Part shown: in pieces, positions 7,925 through 20,074 of the stretch | How positions within the stretch are numbered: position 1 is the first letter of the stretch | Layout of the letters: the number at the start of each line of letters is the position of its first letter | NCBI GenBank assembly: GCA_903919125.1 | Contig: CAIXGS010000036.1 | Location: forward strand, 1 to 64,000 | DNA: 64,000 nt | Reading direction: 5' to 3' | Source: an uncultured Spartobacteria bacterium | GTDB taxonomy: Bacteria; Verrucomicrobiota; Verrucomicrobiia; Chthoniobacterales; Chthoniobacteraceae | Program-made: the position numbers and the translations under genes | The notes under the pieces: generated by a model | Databases searched by the model: none | Told to the model about the DNA's origin: nothing | The model's input: only the letters and a program-made list of their open reading frames with translations

Positions 7925-8998
7925 ATGGATTTAACCCGTCAATATACACTCGAGTTATTGAGCGCCTTATGTGCAGTTCCGGTGCTCTTGGGGATTACCT
8001 TGGCGCTGGGGCGTTGGATGGTGAAGCGGGGTAGTGTGCCGCTCGGGATTCGTTTCCGCATTGCCGCCACGGCGTTGTGTAGTTATTTGCCGCTGAGCGT
8101 GTACCAATGGGTGGCGGAGGCGCAGTTTGTCGCTCATGCCAAGGGGCCCTCCGACGTTCTTGTAGATGGCGCCGCTGCACCGCCTAAGCCTTTCCTTTTC
8201 CCAGATGAATTGCTGCAAGGATTGCTGGCGCTTTCAATTCTCTTCGGTGCCCTAGTGGCGGTGAAACTAGTGCGCCGTTACTTTTGGGATGGGTGGTTCG
8301 AGCGGACTCAGGATGCTGAGGCCCCGAAGTTTGTGAGCGACATTGGAAGCGCATGCATTTTGGGGTTGGCGTTGGTGGTCATTGCGACTGGTGTTTATCA
8401 CAAAGACCTTAGCGGACTGCGTCTGGGTTCGACGGTGTCCGTTGCCGTGCTTGGTTTTGCTAGCCAAGACTTGCTGGGTAATTTGCTTTCCGGAATTGCG
8501 TTACAGATTGGAAGCCCCTTCCGAAAAGGAGACTGGCTCCAACTCGACGGTCGGCGCTTGCAAGTTCAGGAAGTCAACTGGCGCTCCACCCGGATGCGCT
8601 CGGCTGACAATGTTCTCGTCGACGTCCCCAACAAAACTATCGCAGGTGGAACCATCGTAAATCTTTCCGCGCCCACGAGTGAGCGGGCTTCTAGCGTCGT
8701 CGTCGGCTTTGAATACAAGGCGTCCCCGGAGGAAGTTAAAGCTTGTCTGGTACACGCTGCGTGCTCTGCCAAGAGAGTCATGGAGACGCCTGCTCCTAAG
8801 GCGGTTCTCAAGGAATTTGCCGACTCAAGCATTCGCTACGAGCTGTCGTTTTGGGTCGAGAAAGAGGAGTATCTTTTAGAGGCTTTAGATTCCGTGCGCA
8901 CCGCTATTTGGCTGGAGGCGCAAAAACAGGGGCTCACCATGCCGTACCCGACTCAAACGGTTCAGATCGCCAAGCCGGATTATAGTCCTCTACTTTAG
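7925..8998 (+). CDS. MscS-family mechanosensitive channel
   Basis: The 357-residue protein has four to five membrane helices in the N-terminal half, then the MscS pore helix and beta domain. The segment from about 175 (STVSVAVLGFASQDLLGN through GSPFRKGDW) matches the TM3 gating helix with its Gly/Ala packing and the start of the cytoplasmic domain. The C-terminal half has the alpha/beta vestibule pattern ending with LTMPYPTQTVQI. Such channels release solutes on osmotic downshock, and this one has the small MscS-like architecture rather than the large MscK type. The ATG at 7925 follows a 102-bp gap. The serine hydrolase gene follows 10 bp later. Confidence 0.92.
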   Translation: MDLTRQYTLELLSALCAVPVLLGITLALGRWMVKRGSVPLGIRFRIAATALCSYLPLSVYQWVAEAQFVAHAKGPSDVLVDGAAAPPKPFLFPDELLQGLLALSILFGALVAVKLVRRYFWDGWFERTQDAEAPKFVSDIGSACILGLALVVIATGVYHKDLSGLRLGSTVSVAVLGFASQDLLGNLLSGIALQIGSPFRKGDWLQLDGRRLQVQEVNWRSTRMRSADNVLVDVPNKTIAGGTIVNLSAPTSERASSVVVGFEYKASPEEVKACLVHAACSAKRVMETPAPKAVLKEFADSSIRYELSFWVEKEEYLLEALDSVRTAIWLEAQKQGLTMPYPTQTVQIAKPDYSPLL

Positions 8999-9008
8999 CC
9001 CACAATTC

Positions 9009-10250
9009 ATGCACCTCCCCCGCCTTAGAACGTGGCTCCAAGCGAGCCTCCTTTGCTGTACAGTCACTCTCCAAGCCGCCACGTATTTTCCGCCGCCGGA
9101 CAGTCAGGGTGGTTGGCGCACTTTGAAGGATGCGAGAGAGATTCGCGAGAAAGCCGGGATGGATTTGTCCCGCTTGGAAACGGCGTTTGAAGTGTGTGAG
9201 CGAGGCACTCAAAACGGCGGATTGCTCGTGGTGCGTAAGGGTTATCTTGTCTATGAGAAATACTTTGGCCGCGCCTCTCGCAACTGCAACCCCGACATGG
9301 CCTCCACAGGAAAAGCTTTCACCAGCATCGCCTGTGGCGTGATGTTGAGGGAGTTTCGCGACAAAATCCCAGACGGCCTCGACACCAAAGTCTTTACTGA
9401 AAAGTTCCTGCCCCAAGCTTTCCCGCTAAACGATCCGAGAAAAGCCGATATCAAATTGGGACATCTCCTTTGCATGAGCGCCGGTTACTGGGGCGAGGGG
9501 CAGTCGCCTTCCGCCATCACCAATGGCAAAGCCCAGCCCCTCAAACCCGTCCCTGGTCAGAATATTCGTGATCTCGACCGCTCCTCGCTGGACGTCCCGC
9601 TTTGGTGTGGGCCCGGGGAAGGTTATTCGTATTCCTCTCCGGCCCCGCACATCGCCTCGCTGGTGTTGCGCAACATTACTGGTATGGAATTGCAGGATTT
9701 CATCCGCACCCGTTTGGGCAATCCCATGGGCTGGGAATCGTGGGATTACTGTTTGCACCGGGGCGATTTTCTCATGCCCCACGCCAACGGGGCGGGAAGC
9801 ATTGCGGTGCATGCCACGGACGCGTTGCGTTTTGGATATTGTCTCGCGCACGGCGGGAATTGGGCGGGCAAGTCGCTGGTGCCGGAGTCGTACATCAAGC
9901 TATGTCAGTCAGCGCTATCCTACAACACGCATACGCCGTTTGCTTTACAGTTTGAAAATAACGCCGATGGCCATGTTCTCGCAGCCCCCAAAGACGCCTT
10001 CTTTAAGTCTGGCGCGGGCGGCTTTGGCATCCTGATCGTGCCGTCTCAGGATTTGGTGATCTATAAGATGGGCGGGAAGGACGGTCAGTACGATCCGGCT
10101 CTGACGGGTTTGCCGCAACCAGAGTTCACCGATCACTCGCGAGATAGCTGGCAACCGTTACCGAAGTTGCCCTTCAACGAGGGAAGCCTCGGTGGAGACG
10201 ACGGCCTGCGCCGCGTGTTGGAGTTGGTCTCGCTCGCGGTCATCGAGTGA
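9009..10250 (+). CDS. Exported serine hydrolase, beta-lactamase/esterase fold
   Basis: The 413-residue product has a signal peptide (about 1-23) and the class C beta-lactamase-like hydrolase fold. The nucleophile motif SxxK is S99-T-G-K102, in the context MASTGKAFTS. A second motif is around YSYSS (near 211) in place of the usual Y-x-N. The C-terminal part has GAGGFGILIVP in the position of the usual HTG-like strand. Such proteins include esterases, D-aminopeptidases and transacylases, and the substrate cannot be told from sequence. It starts 10 bp after the MscS gene and ends convergent with truA. Confidence 0.87.
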   Translation: MHLPRLRTWLQASLLCCTVTLQAATYFPPPDSQGGWRTLKDAREIREKAGMDLSRLETAFEVCERGTQNGGLLVVRKGYLVYEKYFGRASRNCNPDMASTGKAFTSIACGVMLREFRDKIPDGLDTKVFTEKFLPQAFPLNDPRKADIKLGHLLCMSAGYWGEGQSPSAITNGKAQPLKPVPGQNIRDLDRSSLDVPLWCGPGEGYSYSSPAPHIASLVLRNITGMELQDFIRTRLGNPMGWESWDYCLHRGDFLMPHANGAGSIAVHATDALRFGYCLAHGGNWAGKSLVPESYIKLCQSALSYNTHTPFALQFENNADGHVLAAPKDAFFKSGAGGFGILIVPSQDLVIYKMGGKDGQYDPALTGLPQPEFTDHSRDSWQPLPKLPFNEGSLGGDDGLRRVLELVSLAVIE

Positions 10251-10283
10251 GCGTTGGTTTAGGGCGTTGCGCTTATACTTCGT

Positions 10284-11075
10284 TCAAGGGGTGGCCGCAT
10301 TTTTGACAAGCGCGCTTCCCGCTTTGCCAACTCGAATGCCGTACTTCACTTCCGTTAAATAAAGCCCGTCTGCTGGGGCGCAGTACGAGGTGCGCCTCCC
10401 GTTAGGATGCCGAAGCAACTCCTCCAACCACGCCATGTCCGCCTTGCCCTGCGCGACTCGGACCATTGAACCCGTCAGCATCCGCACCATCCGGTAGAGG
10501 AACCCGTCCCCCTCGAAACGCAGTCGCATGAGCGGCCCAGATTTGAACACCGCGATCTTACCAATGGAGCGCTCCGTGGACTTCTCAGGTTTGCCCCGGT
10601 TGGCGGCGAAGCCTGCGAAATCATGCGTCCCAGTAAGGAGGGTCGCCGTGGCGCGGACCAGTTTGACATCGAGCGGTACGGGAAGATGCCATGCGCGGCC
10701 GACCTCCAAAGGGTGCAGGCATCGCTCGTTCCATAGCCGGTAAGTGTACACCTTGCCGCTCGCACTAAAACGCGCATGGAATATTGGCGGGGCTTTTCGT
10801 GCCTCCAAGACACGCAACGCTTTTGGCAGATGCCCATTCAAAGCTGCCGCCCAAGCGTGGAGAGCGAGCCGTTTTTCGGGAACATCCACATGCGCGACCT
10901 GTCCCAAGGCATGGACGCCCGCATCCGTGCGCCCGGAACCGTGTACGACGCGGCGTTCGCCTAACAGTTCGGCCACAGCGCGCTCCAGAGCGTCCTGCAC
11001 GGTGCGGCCGTTGGGCTGGCTTTGCCAACCGTCGAACGCGCCTCCCTCGTAGGCGAGTAGTAGACGCAGGCGCAT
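10284..11075 (-). CDS. truA: tRNA pseudouridine(38-40) synthase
   Basis: TruA isomerises uridines 38-40 in the anticodon arm. The catalytic aspartate motif GSGRTDAGVHA is present, with D51 when the ATG at 11075 is used. Other family segments are AYEGGAFDGWQSQP at the N-terminus, FHARFSASGKVYTY, and the C-terminal FLYRMVRMLTG. The protein has 263 residues, normal for the family. The chosen ATG is preceded by GGGA at a good distance. A start at 11147 would overlap ruvX and add non-homologous residues. It lies 38 bp after ruvX and is probably cotranscribed with it. Confidence 0.95.
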   Translation of the reverse strand: MRLRLLLAYEGGAFDGWQSQPNGRTVQDALERAVAELLGERRVVHGSGRTDAGVHALGQVAHVDVPEKRLALHAWAAALNGHLPKALRVLEARKAPPIFHARFSASGKVYTYRLWNERCLHPLEVGRAWHLPVPLDVKLVRATATLLTGTHDFAGFAANRGKPEKSTERSIGKIAVFKSGPLMRLRFEGDGFLYRMVRMLTGSMVRVAQGKADMAWLEELLRHPNGRRTSYCAPADGLYLTEVKYGIRVGKAGSALVKNAATP

Positions 11076-11113
11076 CTGTCCCAGCGGCGGTCGGTCGTTG
11101 GCGTTTAAGCCGC

Positions 11114-11536
11114 TCAAAGGCTCAGGAAGCTCTGCGAATCCAGCCATCCCTGTAAAATAAGCTGGGCTGCGACCTGGTCAATCACGGCGCGGCTCTGTTT
11201 GACGTTACGTCCAGCATCGTGCAGTGCTCGTTGGGCGGCCACCGTGGTCATGCGTTCGTCCCAGAGGATGATTTTTACTTTCGGGACGCGCTGTTGGAGT
11301 TGCTCCGCAAAGGCTTCTGCTTTCAAGGCTGCGGGCCCTTTGGAGCCGTCCATGTTTTTGGGCAATCCTACCACGACGGTGTCCACCGACTTCTGCGTGA
11401 TGACTTCGCAAATTTTTGCGAGCGCCGCCTTGTCCACCGTCACGTTCATTAACGGGTGCGCCAACATCCGCAACTCGTCGGAGAGAGCGAGCCCGATACG
11501 CGCGCTCCCAGGGTCGATGCCTAGAGCGCGATTCAT
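11114..11536 (-). CDS. ruvX: Putative pre-16S rRNA nuclease / Holliday junction resolvase-like YqgF
   Basis: The 140-residue RNase H-fold protein shows the family signature: ALGIDPGSARIGLALSD at the start (first catalytic Asp), VVVGLPKNMDGS, LWDERMTT and the C-terminal DQVAAQLILQGWL. The family processes the 5' end of pre-16S rRNA, and a role in recombination has also been proposed. Length is typical. It sits between the chemoreceptor and truA on the same strand, 16 bp after the receptor stop codon. Confidence 0.95.
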   Translation of the reverse strand: MNRALGIDPGSARIGLALSDELRMLAHPLMNVTVDKAALAKICEVITQKSVDTVVVGLPKNMDGSKGPAALKAEAFAEQLQQRVPKVKIILWDERMTTVAAQRALHDAGRNVKQSRAVIDQVAAQLILQGWLDSQSFLSL

Positions 11537-11552
11537 ACGCGGAGCCTTCGGC

Positions 11553-13514
11553 TCATGAGATTTTGAAGCGTGTCAAAAGCTGCTTCAGTCTCTCGCTCAT
11601 CTGCGACAACTCCAACGCGGCGGTGTTAGTCTGTACAGCGCTTTCGACATTCTGCTCCAGATTTCTCGCGACACTGGCGATGCCCGAAGAGATTTCACTG
11701 ACGTTGCTTGCTGCATCGCCCACTGTGCGGCTGATGGAGTCGGTGGTGGCACCCTGTTGTTCCACGGCAGTGGCGATGGAACTTTGGAACTCGGAAATGT
11801 TACGAATGATGTCCGAGATGGAAGAGATCGCCATTGAAACTTCAGCGGTGTCGTCTCGGACTTGGTTAATCTGGGTTTCAATTTCCATGGTGGCCTCGGC
11901 CGTTGCGGTGGCCAGAGCCTTGACCTCATCGGCAACTACGGCGAAACCTCGGCCTGCCTCACCAGCGCGTGCCGCCTCGATGGTGGCGTTTAGAGCGAGC
12001 AGGTTGGTTTGCTTGGCGATCTTGTTAATGGTAGCGCTCACTCGGCCAATTTGTTCGCTATTGTCGTTGAGCTTGCCTACCGCGGTAAGGGCTCCAGAGG
12101 CAATTTCCACAGCGTTCTGCGCGATTTTAGTGGCTTCATTGGCGTTCTTGGAAATTTCACGAATGGAGATCGACATCTCGCCTGTCGCAGAGGCCAACTG
12201 GTCTACGCTACCGGCAACGCCCCCGCTGGATTCCGTCACAGTGTGCGCCTCAGCTGCGGTCGTCCGCGAGGAATCGCGTATCTGCATGGAAACGGCGCTC
12301 AATTCACTGGAGGCTCCCGCGAGCGTGTGGGTGGCTTCATCGACCTCCTTAAGCGTCGAACAAACGCTGTCTAAAGCAGTATTCAGCGCTCTTCCCAGGC
12401 GCGCCGTTTCGTCATTCCCAACGTTTTGCAAGCGCGGGGTCAAATTGCCCTCGGCCACCTGCTCCAAAGCGCCTACCGCCACACCCAACGGATTAGCAAT
12501 TCCACGAGCCAACCAGCTGGCTACCACCCAAACCGCCACTATCGAGACGCCGCCTAAGATCAGGAAAAACTCCTGTAGCGCCCGTGGCCCAGCCATCGCG
12601 TCACTGGAAGGTTCGCGAATTAACAGACTCCACCCATGTCCTTTGTATGCCTGAACTCCTTGCGACTTCGCGTAAGCGACAATTTCCTCGCCCGCGTTGT
12701 TGGACTTGGAGGCTCTGAAGTAACCCGCGTTCGCGTTCAATTCGGGGAGCTTGATCACCGGCGGCCCGCTCGGGGATCCCACTTTGGATTCCGGATATTG
12801 CTCGAGCACGTGGTTGTCGGAGGAGGTGACCAATAATTCGAACGCCTTGGCGCCTCGGTCTTTCATCGATTTATCTAAGCCACCAACGATCTCGCGTACC
12901 GTCCGCTCCCAGGACGCGCGATTGCTCCAGACCCGCACCGCCTTGCCGTCTGGGCCAAATATGGGCGCGGAGAAGTTCAAGGTGAGTCCCTTGGTGTTGA
13001 GGACTGCTGCCGTGAGGGGATCTGCGACCAAATCGCCCGCGTAGGAGTCCGCTGCCTTTATTTTGCCACTAATGCAATCTTCAAACCAAGGTTCGCCCTT
13101 CACGCTCAATCCAATGAGCGCCGATGTGTTGACTGGTTGGCCACTAGGATCCGCTGTGTTTGCTGCGATAATCTTACCATCGGCATCCGCTAGTATCATT
13201 AAGTCATAGGTGCCATAAGCCCCCATGAAAAAGTTTGCTGCCGCCGTGATTTGCTCAGGAGTCCCGAGGGCCGCCGGATGAAAAGCAAACGCTTGAACAT
13301 CTCCGAAACGTTCAAAAAGCATTCGGTCCACTTTGTCTATGACTTGCTCCACACTTCCTTGAAGGACCTGACCCTCAGCTTTTTCCGTAGACTTGAAAGA
13401 CTTTTCAACAGCCAGAAAACCAGCAACAGCTAGTGGTATGATTCCGAGCAGCAGACAGCTCAGCAAAATTTTAGTACGAATACTCTGGGATCGCTTGGGG
13501 ATAGTCTCTGTCAT
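11553..13514 (-). CDS. Methyl-accepting chemotaxis protein with double-Cache sensor
   Basis: The 653-residue protein has a first membrane helix at about 17-37 and a periplasmic sensor of about 275 residues with dCache-like features. A second helix lies at about 314-336, followed by a HAMP linker and a long signalling coiled coil. The conserved hairpin tip is present at about 495-530 ([16 protein letters not shown] then [15 protein letters not shown]). It would bind small ligands such as amino or organic acids and control a CheA kinase. No other chemotaxis gene lies in the window, so the array partners are elsewhere. No C-terminal CheR-binding pentapeptide is visible. Confidence 0.94.
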   Translation of the reverse strand: MTETIPKRSQSIRTKILLSCLLLGIIPLAVAGFLAVEKSFKSTEKAEGQVLQGSVEQVIDKVDRMLFERFGDVQAFAFHPAALGTPEQITAAANFFMGAYGTYDLMILADADGKIIAANTADPSGQPVNTSALIGLSVKGEPWFEDCISGKIKAADSYAGDLVADPLTAAVLNTKGLTLNFSAPIFGPDGKAVRVWSNRASWERTVREIVGGLDKSMKDRGAKAFELLVTSSDNHVLEQYPESKVGSPSGPPVIKLPELNANAGYFRASKSNNAGEEIVAYAKSQGVQAYKGHGWSLLIREPSSDAMAGPRALQEFFLILGGVSIVAVWVVASWLARGIANPLGVAVGALEQVAEGNLTPRLQNVGNDETARLGRALNTALDSVCSTLKEVDEATHTLAGASSELSAVSMQIRDSSRTTAAEAHTVTESSGGVAGSVDQLASATGEMSISIREISKNANEATKIAQNAVEIASGALTAVGKLNDNSEQIGRVSATINKIAKQTNLLALNATIEAARAGEAGRGFAVVADEVKALATATAEATMEIETQINQVRDDTAEVSMAISSISDIIRNISEFQSSIATAVEQQGATTDSISRTVGDAASNVSEISSGIASVARNLEQNVESAVQTNTAALELSQMSERLKQLLTRFKIS

Positions 13515-13604
13515 AAATAATTAATGGAAGGACACGTGTTAGACATCCCTACCAAACATTTCAACTCATCACTCGCTCTACACTGATTTAATACTTGCTT
13601 GTGA

Positions 13605-15941
<2,337 letters not shown>

Positions 15942-16028
15942 GACTTGCGAGAGGAAAAGAGGACTTTGCAAAAGGTGGCCACAGACTTTTCCCCTGCATC
16001 TTTTTTTCGCCGTTCATAAGCTTTGCTC

Positions 16029-17291
16029 ATGCAGGTTTCTTCCGAGCCAGTCCCTCCGTCTGAATCAGACTCTGCAACGTTGCAGAGGGGATTTTGGAGT
16101 CTCATGGCGACTCAGTTCCAGAATGCATTCAGCGACAACGCGCTTAAAAACTTGGTCATCCTTCTGTTGCTCGCACAACCCCGCTCTGCGGAGCAACGGG
16201 CTTCTTTGGTTGCATTTGCTGGAGCGCTTTTCGCTGCGCCCTTCATTCTGTTTTCGATGCTGGGCGGCTGGCTCGCGGATCGCTTTAGCAAAAAGCGTGT
16301 CATGGTCGGCGTAAAGATTGCCGAGGTTGGAATCATGCTTTTTGCAGCCTTTGGCCTAGGGATTCAAAGCGTTCCCTTGCAATTGGTAGCAATTTTCATG
16401 ATGGGCTGTCACAGTGCAATTTTCGGACCCTCGAAGTATGGGATCTTACCGGAGATTTTACCGACTGAAAAACTTTCTTGGGCCAACGGTGTGGTGGAGT
16501 TGTTGACCTTTCTCGGAATCATTTCGGGTACCGTCGCGGGCGGTTTTCTGGCGGCCGGTTTCGTGGCGAACCCCGCAATTTCTGGACTGCTTTTAGCGGC
16601 ACTTGCTTGCGGCGGTTGGTGGTGCGCACGAGGCGTCTCAGAAGTCGCTGCCGCGAATCCAACGTGCCCGCTGCGGATTAATCCCGTGAGCGACTTATGG
16701 CGTCAAACTGTTAGGATGCGCTCTGACCGCGATCTGTGGCGGGCGAACTGGGGGAACGCTGGATTTTATTTTGTGGCGGCCTTGGTGCAGATGAATTTGG
16801 TGTTGTATGGGCAGGGGGTGTTGCACTTGAACGAAACGCAGAACGGGCTGTTGAACGCGGCGCTGGCGATAGGAATTGGCGTGGGGAGCGTTGTCGCAGG
16901 GTATGCGTCGAGGGGGCGCATCGAGTATGGTTTCGTTGTGTTGGGAGGGCTCGTGATGGCGCTGGCAACGGTTCCCATGGGGATGGCTGAGATTTCAGTG
17001 AAGGCGTTTTGCGGTGCCCTGGTGGGGCTTGGATTCGGCGGCGGCTTGTTCATCGTTCCCATCGCGGCGGCGCTGCAACATCGGCCGCAAGCGCACGAAA
17101 AAGGGGCCGTCCAGGGTGCGGCAAGCGTCTGGAGCTTTGTCGGCATCTTGGGGGCGTCAGGCGCGCAATTGGTGCTCGGAAATGTCGCGCAGTTGGGTGT
17201 GGGGCGAATTTTTTGGGCTGCGGGTGCCGTGTCTTTGAGTACCGGAGCCTATGTGGTTTGGACGCGGCGCGGGGAACTGTTCAGAAGGTAG
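16029..17291 (+). CDS. MFS transporter, lysophospholipid transporter (LplT)-like
   Basis: The roughly 420-residue protein has about twelve hydrophobic segments. The N-terminal half matches the LplT group within the major facilitator superfamily: FQNAFSDNALKNLVI, GGWLADRFSKKRVM (the loop 2-3 motif), then FGPSKYGILPEILP and LSWANGVVELLTFLGII. LplT flips lysophosphatidylethanolamine inward for reacylation, and in many bacteria it is fused or adjacent to an acyltransferase (Aas). No such partner lies here, so the substrate is inference. The ATG at 16029 is chosen over an in-frame TTG two codons earlier. Confidence 0.85.
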   Translation: MQVSSEPVPPSESDSATLQRGFWSLMATQFQNAFSDNALKNLVILLLLAQPRSAEQRASLVAFAGALFAAPFILFSMLGGWLADRFSKKRVMVGVKIAEVGIMLFAAFGLGIQSVPLQLVAIFMMGCHSAIFGPSKYGILPEILPTEKLSWANGVVELLTFLGIISGTVAGGFLAAGFVANPAISGLLLAALACGGWWCARGVSEVAAANPTCPLRINPVSDLWRQTVRMRSDRDLWRANWGNAGFYFVAALVQMNLVLYGQGVLHLNETQNGLLNAALAIGIGVGSVVAGYASRGRIEYGFVVLGGLVMALATVPMGMAEISVKAFCGALVGLGFGGGLFIVPIAAALQHRPQAHEKGAVQGAASVWSFVGILGASGAQLVLGNVAQLGVGRIFWAAGAVSLSTGAYVVWTRRGELFRR

Positions 17292-17440
17292 GGCGCGCGG
17301 CAGCGCACGTTTTCCTTTTGCTTTTGGAGGAGGTTCTCACACATTGAAAACGTGGTTTCGTTAGCTTATTAATTTTCCATGCACCTCATTGTGTCTGAAT
17401 CAGACAAAGCGCCCTGTTTTAGTGGAGGACGGTTTGACTC

Positions 17441-18430
17441 ATGAATCGTAAAGTTTTGTTTACGACGCTGAAGTTGGCATTCCTCGTGTTGGCGCTTTGG
17501 TGGCTGAGTCGAAAGGTGGATTTACACGGGGTCCTCGGGATTCTCGCTAAGGCTGATTCGTCTGTTTTAATAGCTGCACTGTTGCTTTCAGCCTGCCCGA
17601 TCATCATAGCGGGTTGCCGTTGGTTTTTCTTGTTGAACGCAATTGGAATTGAAATTTCGGTTGGGTCTCTCATCTCGGTTGTCTATGTGGGGCAATTTTT
17701 TACGCTCTTTGTTCCCGGACTTGCCGGCGATGACGTCACGCGTGGCCTCTACATTTCCCGACTTGCCCCGAAGCGCATTCGCGAAGCTTTAACGACAGTG
17801 GTGATCGATCGTGGAATCGGGATGAGCAGCCTTTTCTTACTCGCGATGGTCGCTATCCCCTCCAACTGGGCGGTTCTTTCAGCTGAGAGTAACATTCGCT
17901 GGGCCTGCAGCGCATTCTTTGGTTTAGGACTCGTCATTTTTCTGGGGTGCCTTGTGTTTTTTGGACTCCCGCATCGACCGCTGGAATCGCTCATCGATTG
18001 GGTGCGCACCCGAGTGCCGCAATCCAGAACGATTCAAGACGTGTGCGCCGTGGCGAGTGCCTTGGTGCTCAAGCGGCGTGCTGTGCTGTGGTGTTTATTG
18101 GCCGCGATTTTTACCCAGGCCTTAATCTGCGGTATGTTTTGGCTCTCAGGCCGCGCGGTTGGAGTGGAGATGTCGCTGCTTGCCTGGATGAGTTTTGTCC
18201 CTCTGATTCTTGTCTCGAATCTTTTGCCCATTACTTTTGCAGGAATCGGGGTGCGCGATTACCTGCTTTTGCTCTTCATTCCCGCAACTCAATTCAGCCC
18301 TGACAGAGTGTTGGCGTCCTCAGTCCTGCTCCTTGCCTTGGGCATAATCAACGCCCTTTGCGGCGGATTAATTTACGTTCTCTACCGTCCGGCAGTAAAA
18401 GCGGATGTCGTTTCTGCTGAGGCAGTTTGA
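17441..18430 (+). CDS. Lysylphosphatidylglycerol synthase TM-type (UPF0104) flippase-like membrane protein
   Basis: The 329-residue, strongly hydrophobic protein has eight or so membrane helices. It carries the family marks GCRWFFLLNAIG, GQFFTLFVPGLAGDDVTRG and, near the C-terminus, LLPITFAGIGVRDYLLL. These correspond to the membrane domain shared with MprF, without a soluble aminoacyl-transferase part. Stand-alone members are thought to move lipids or lipid-linked sugars across the membrane; I cannot assign a substrate. It lies 149 bp after the MFS gene and is convergent with the carotenoid operon. Confidence 0.88.
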   Translation: MNRKVLFTTLKLAFLVLALWWLSRKVDLHGVLGILAKADSSVLIAALLLSACPIIIAGCRWFFLLNAIGIEISVGSLISVVYVGQFFTLFVPGLAGDDVTRGLYISRLAPKRIREALTTVVIDRGIGMSSLFLLAMVAIPSNWAVLSAESNIRWACSAFFGLGLVIFLGCLVFFGLPHRPLESLIDWVRTRVPQSRTIQDVCAVASALVLKRRAVLWCLLAAIFTQALICGMFWLSGRAVGVEMSLLAWMSFVPLILVSNLLPITFAGIGVRDYLLLLFIPATQFSPDRVLASSVLLLALGIINALCGGLIYVLYRPAVKADVVSAEAV

Positions 18431-18469
18431 GAGGTGAAGTGCCGAAATTGCCCCTCTCCTTCCGTCCTG

Positions 18470-20074
18470 CTACCGAGCCTTGGGCTTTTTATAGAGAACT
18501 CGGTCGAGCTCAGATTTGATGCTCGCAAGCCCACTGGGAGTAGCTGGGCCTCCCAAGTTTAAAAGAATTTGACCGTCAGATTGGATGACAAAAACCGAAG
18601 TGCTGAGGTTAGGCGCACACAGTTTTGGAATGCAATCGCCGGCCCAGTCCATCAGCACTGGACAGTTTGTACCGTCGCGGATCAGCGAACGCACTGCCCA
18701 GCGCAATGGGATCGGCACGCCTTGCACTGCTGCCAGACCAAAAATGTCAATTTGCTCGCCGTATGCATCCGCCACCGGTTTGACCCAGTTTGCGATGTGC
18801 GCTGTACCGGTCCGGCTCGCCGCAACCAAATAGAGCGGCCGGGGATGGGGGAAACGGATTTCGTGTTTGATGCTGTGTTGATCCTCAAGTGTGAACTCCG
18901 GACAGCGGGAGAGCTCCGCAGCATTCACGCCGTAGAGTGGGGCAAACATCACGAGCACCGCCGCGCGTCCGCGCCAGTGCATGGGCCTTCCAAGCCAATA
19001 GCGTGCAGCTCCATACCATTGGTTGAGCAGGAGCAGCGCGACGCTCAGGGGATGCAAGAGAACAGAACTGATTGGTTGCTTGAACCGCAAAGCGAGGGCT
19101 CCGCGCGTGGCATAGCCTAAAGCAAGCGCGAGCAGCGCCCAAAGGGTCGAAGTGCGATTCAACTCACCGCATAGAAGAGCAATCGCGGGGAACACTTGTC
19201 CGAAAAACAACAAAATACTAAACGGTAGAAGAGACTTCGGAGCTGCCAATCCTTCACGTGCTCCCTTCGCAAATCCCCGCCAAACCTCCCCTGCATTAGA
19301 GTACATCCTGCACAAGCTGACGTCGCTCAGATCGCTTAGATCCGCCACCCGTCCCGCCGTCCGTATGGCCCGCGCCATCACAGTTCCTTCATGGAAGCTG
19401 CTCTTCGCCTGCGAGTGGCCGCCTATTGAAAGATAAGCTTCCCGCCGGAACGCCATAAACTGACCGCAACCGGCCGCGAAACTCGGGTTCTTGGAGGCGC
19501 GCATGTGTCGCAATGGGAGGAATCCTAAAAGTATAAAGTGAATGAGCGGCACAAACATCACCTCCCAGAGCGTTTCCACGCGTTGCCATGGGACACCACT
19601 GAGCAGGTCTAATTCTGGACGGAGAAATGCCGCGGAAATTCTCGCTAGAGAATCCCCCGCGCGAAGACGCACGTCAGCGTCTATAAATATAAGCACATCG
19701 CCTTTTGCGCGTTGCCCTAAGTTCCAGCAACCAAAAGGCTTTCCCGCCCAACCTGAGGGTAGCGGTAGTCCTTCTACCAGAGTGACTCTCGCATCGCGGA
19801 GGCTGAGCGCATTCACTATCTCCGCCGTGCCATCGGTGGAGCCGTCATCCCAAATTAGAACCTCCAAATCCACGCCGCTACAGGACAGCACAGATTCTAT
19901 CACCTGCCGAATGTTGGCTTCCTCGTTGCGCGCAGGGATGAGGACCGAAACCGATGGGAGTCGTCTCAATGCAGCCGAGGGAAGCCTCAGGAGGCGCCTG
20001 AGGTTTGTCGTAACCAAGACTGCTGGGAGTGCCGCCGCCACGCAGCTAAAAATCAGCCACCCGGGATGCATCAT
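18470..20074 (-). CDS. Carotenoid-cluster glycosyltransferase fused to a thioredoxin-like domain without CXXC
   Basis: Residues 41-280 form a family 2 glycosyltransferase: SVLIPARNEE, IWDDGSTDGT (75-83), the metal-binding IDADV (131-135) and GHSQ near 219. A membrane anchor lies at the N-terminus and several helices follow at about 283-390. This layout matches CrtQ-type enzymes that glycosylate diapocarotenoic acids. Residues 391-534 look like a separate exported thioredoxin-fold protein (FTLEDQ, then CPVLMDWAGD and VFVIQSDG). The redox CXXC is absent at the expected place (ASRTGTAH). The hydrophobic stretch 372-388 resembles that protein's former signal peptide. Its ATGA start overlaps the acyltransferase stop. 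It is the last gene of the operon. Confidence 0.85.
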   Translation of the reverse strand: MMHPGWLIFSCVAAALPAVLVTTNLRRLLRLPSAALRRLPSVSVLIPARNEEANIRQVIESVLSCSGVDLEVLIWDDGSTDGTAEIVNALSLRDARVTLVEGLPLPSGWAGKPFGCWNLGQRAKGDVLIFIDADVRLRAGDSLARISAAFLRPELDLLSGVPWQRVETLWEVMFVPLIHFILLGFLPLRHMRASKNPSFAAGCGQFMAFRREAYLSIGGHSQAKSSFHEGTVMARAIRTAGRVADLSDLSDVSLCRMYSNAGEVWRGFAKGAREGLAAPKSLLPFSILLFFGQVFPAIALLCGELNRTSTLWALLALALGYATRGALALRFKQPISSVLLHPLSVALLLLNQWYGAARYWLGRPMHWRGRAAVLVMFAPLYGVNAAELSRCPEFTLEDQHSIKHEIRFPHPRPLYLVAASRTGTAHIANWVKPVADAYGEQIDIFGLAAVQGVPIPLRWAVRSLIRDGTNCPVLMDWAGDCIPKLCAPNLSTSVFVIQSDGQILLNLGGPATPSGLASIKSELDRVLYKKPKAR

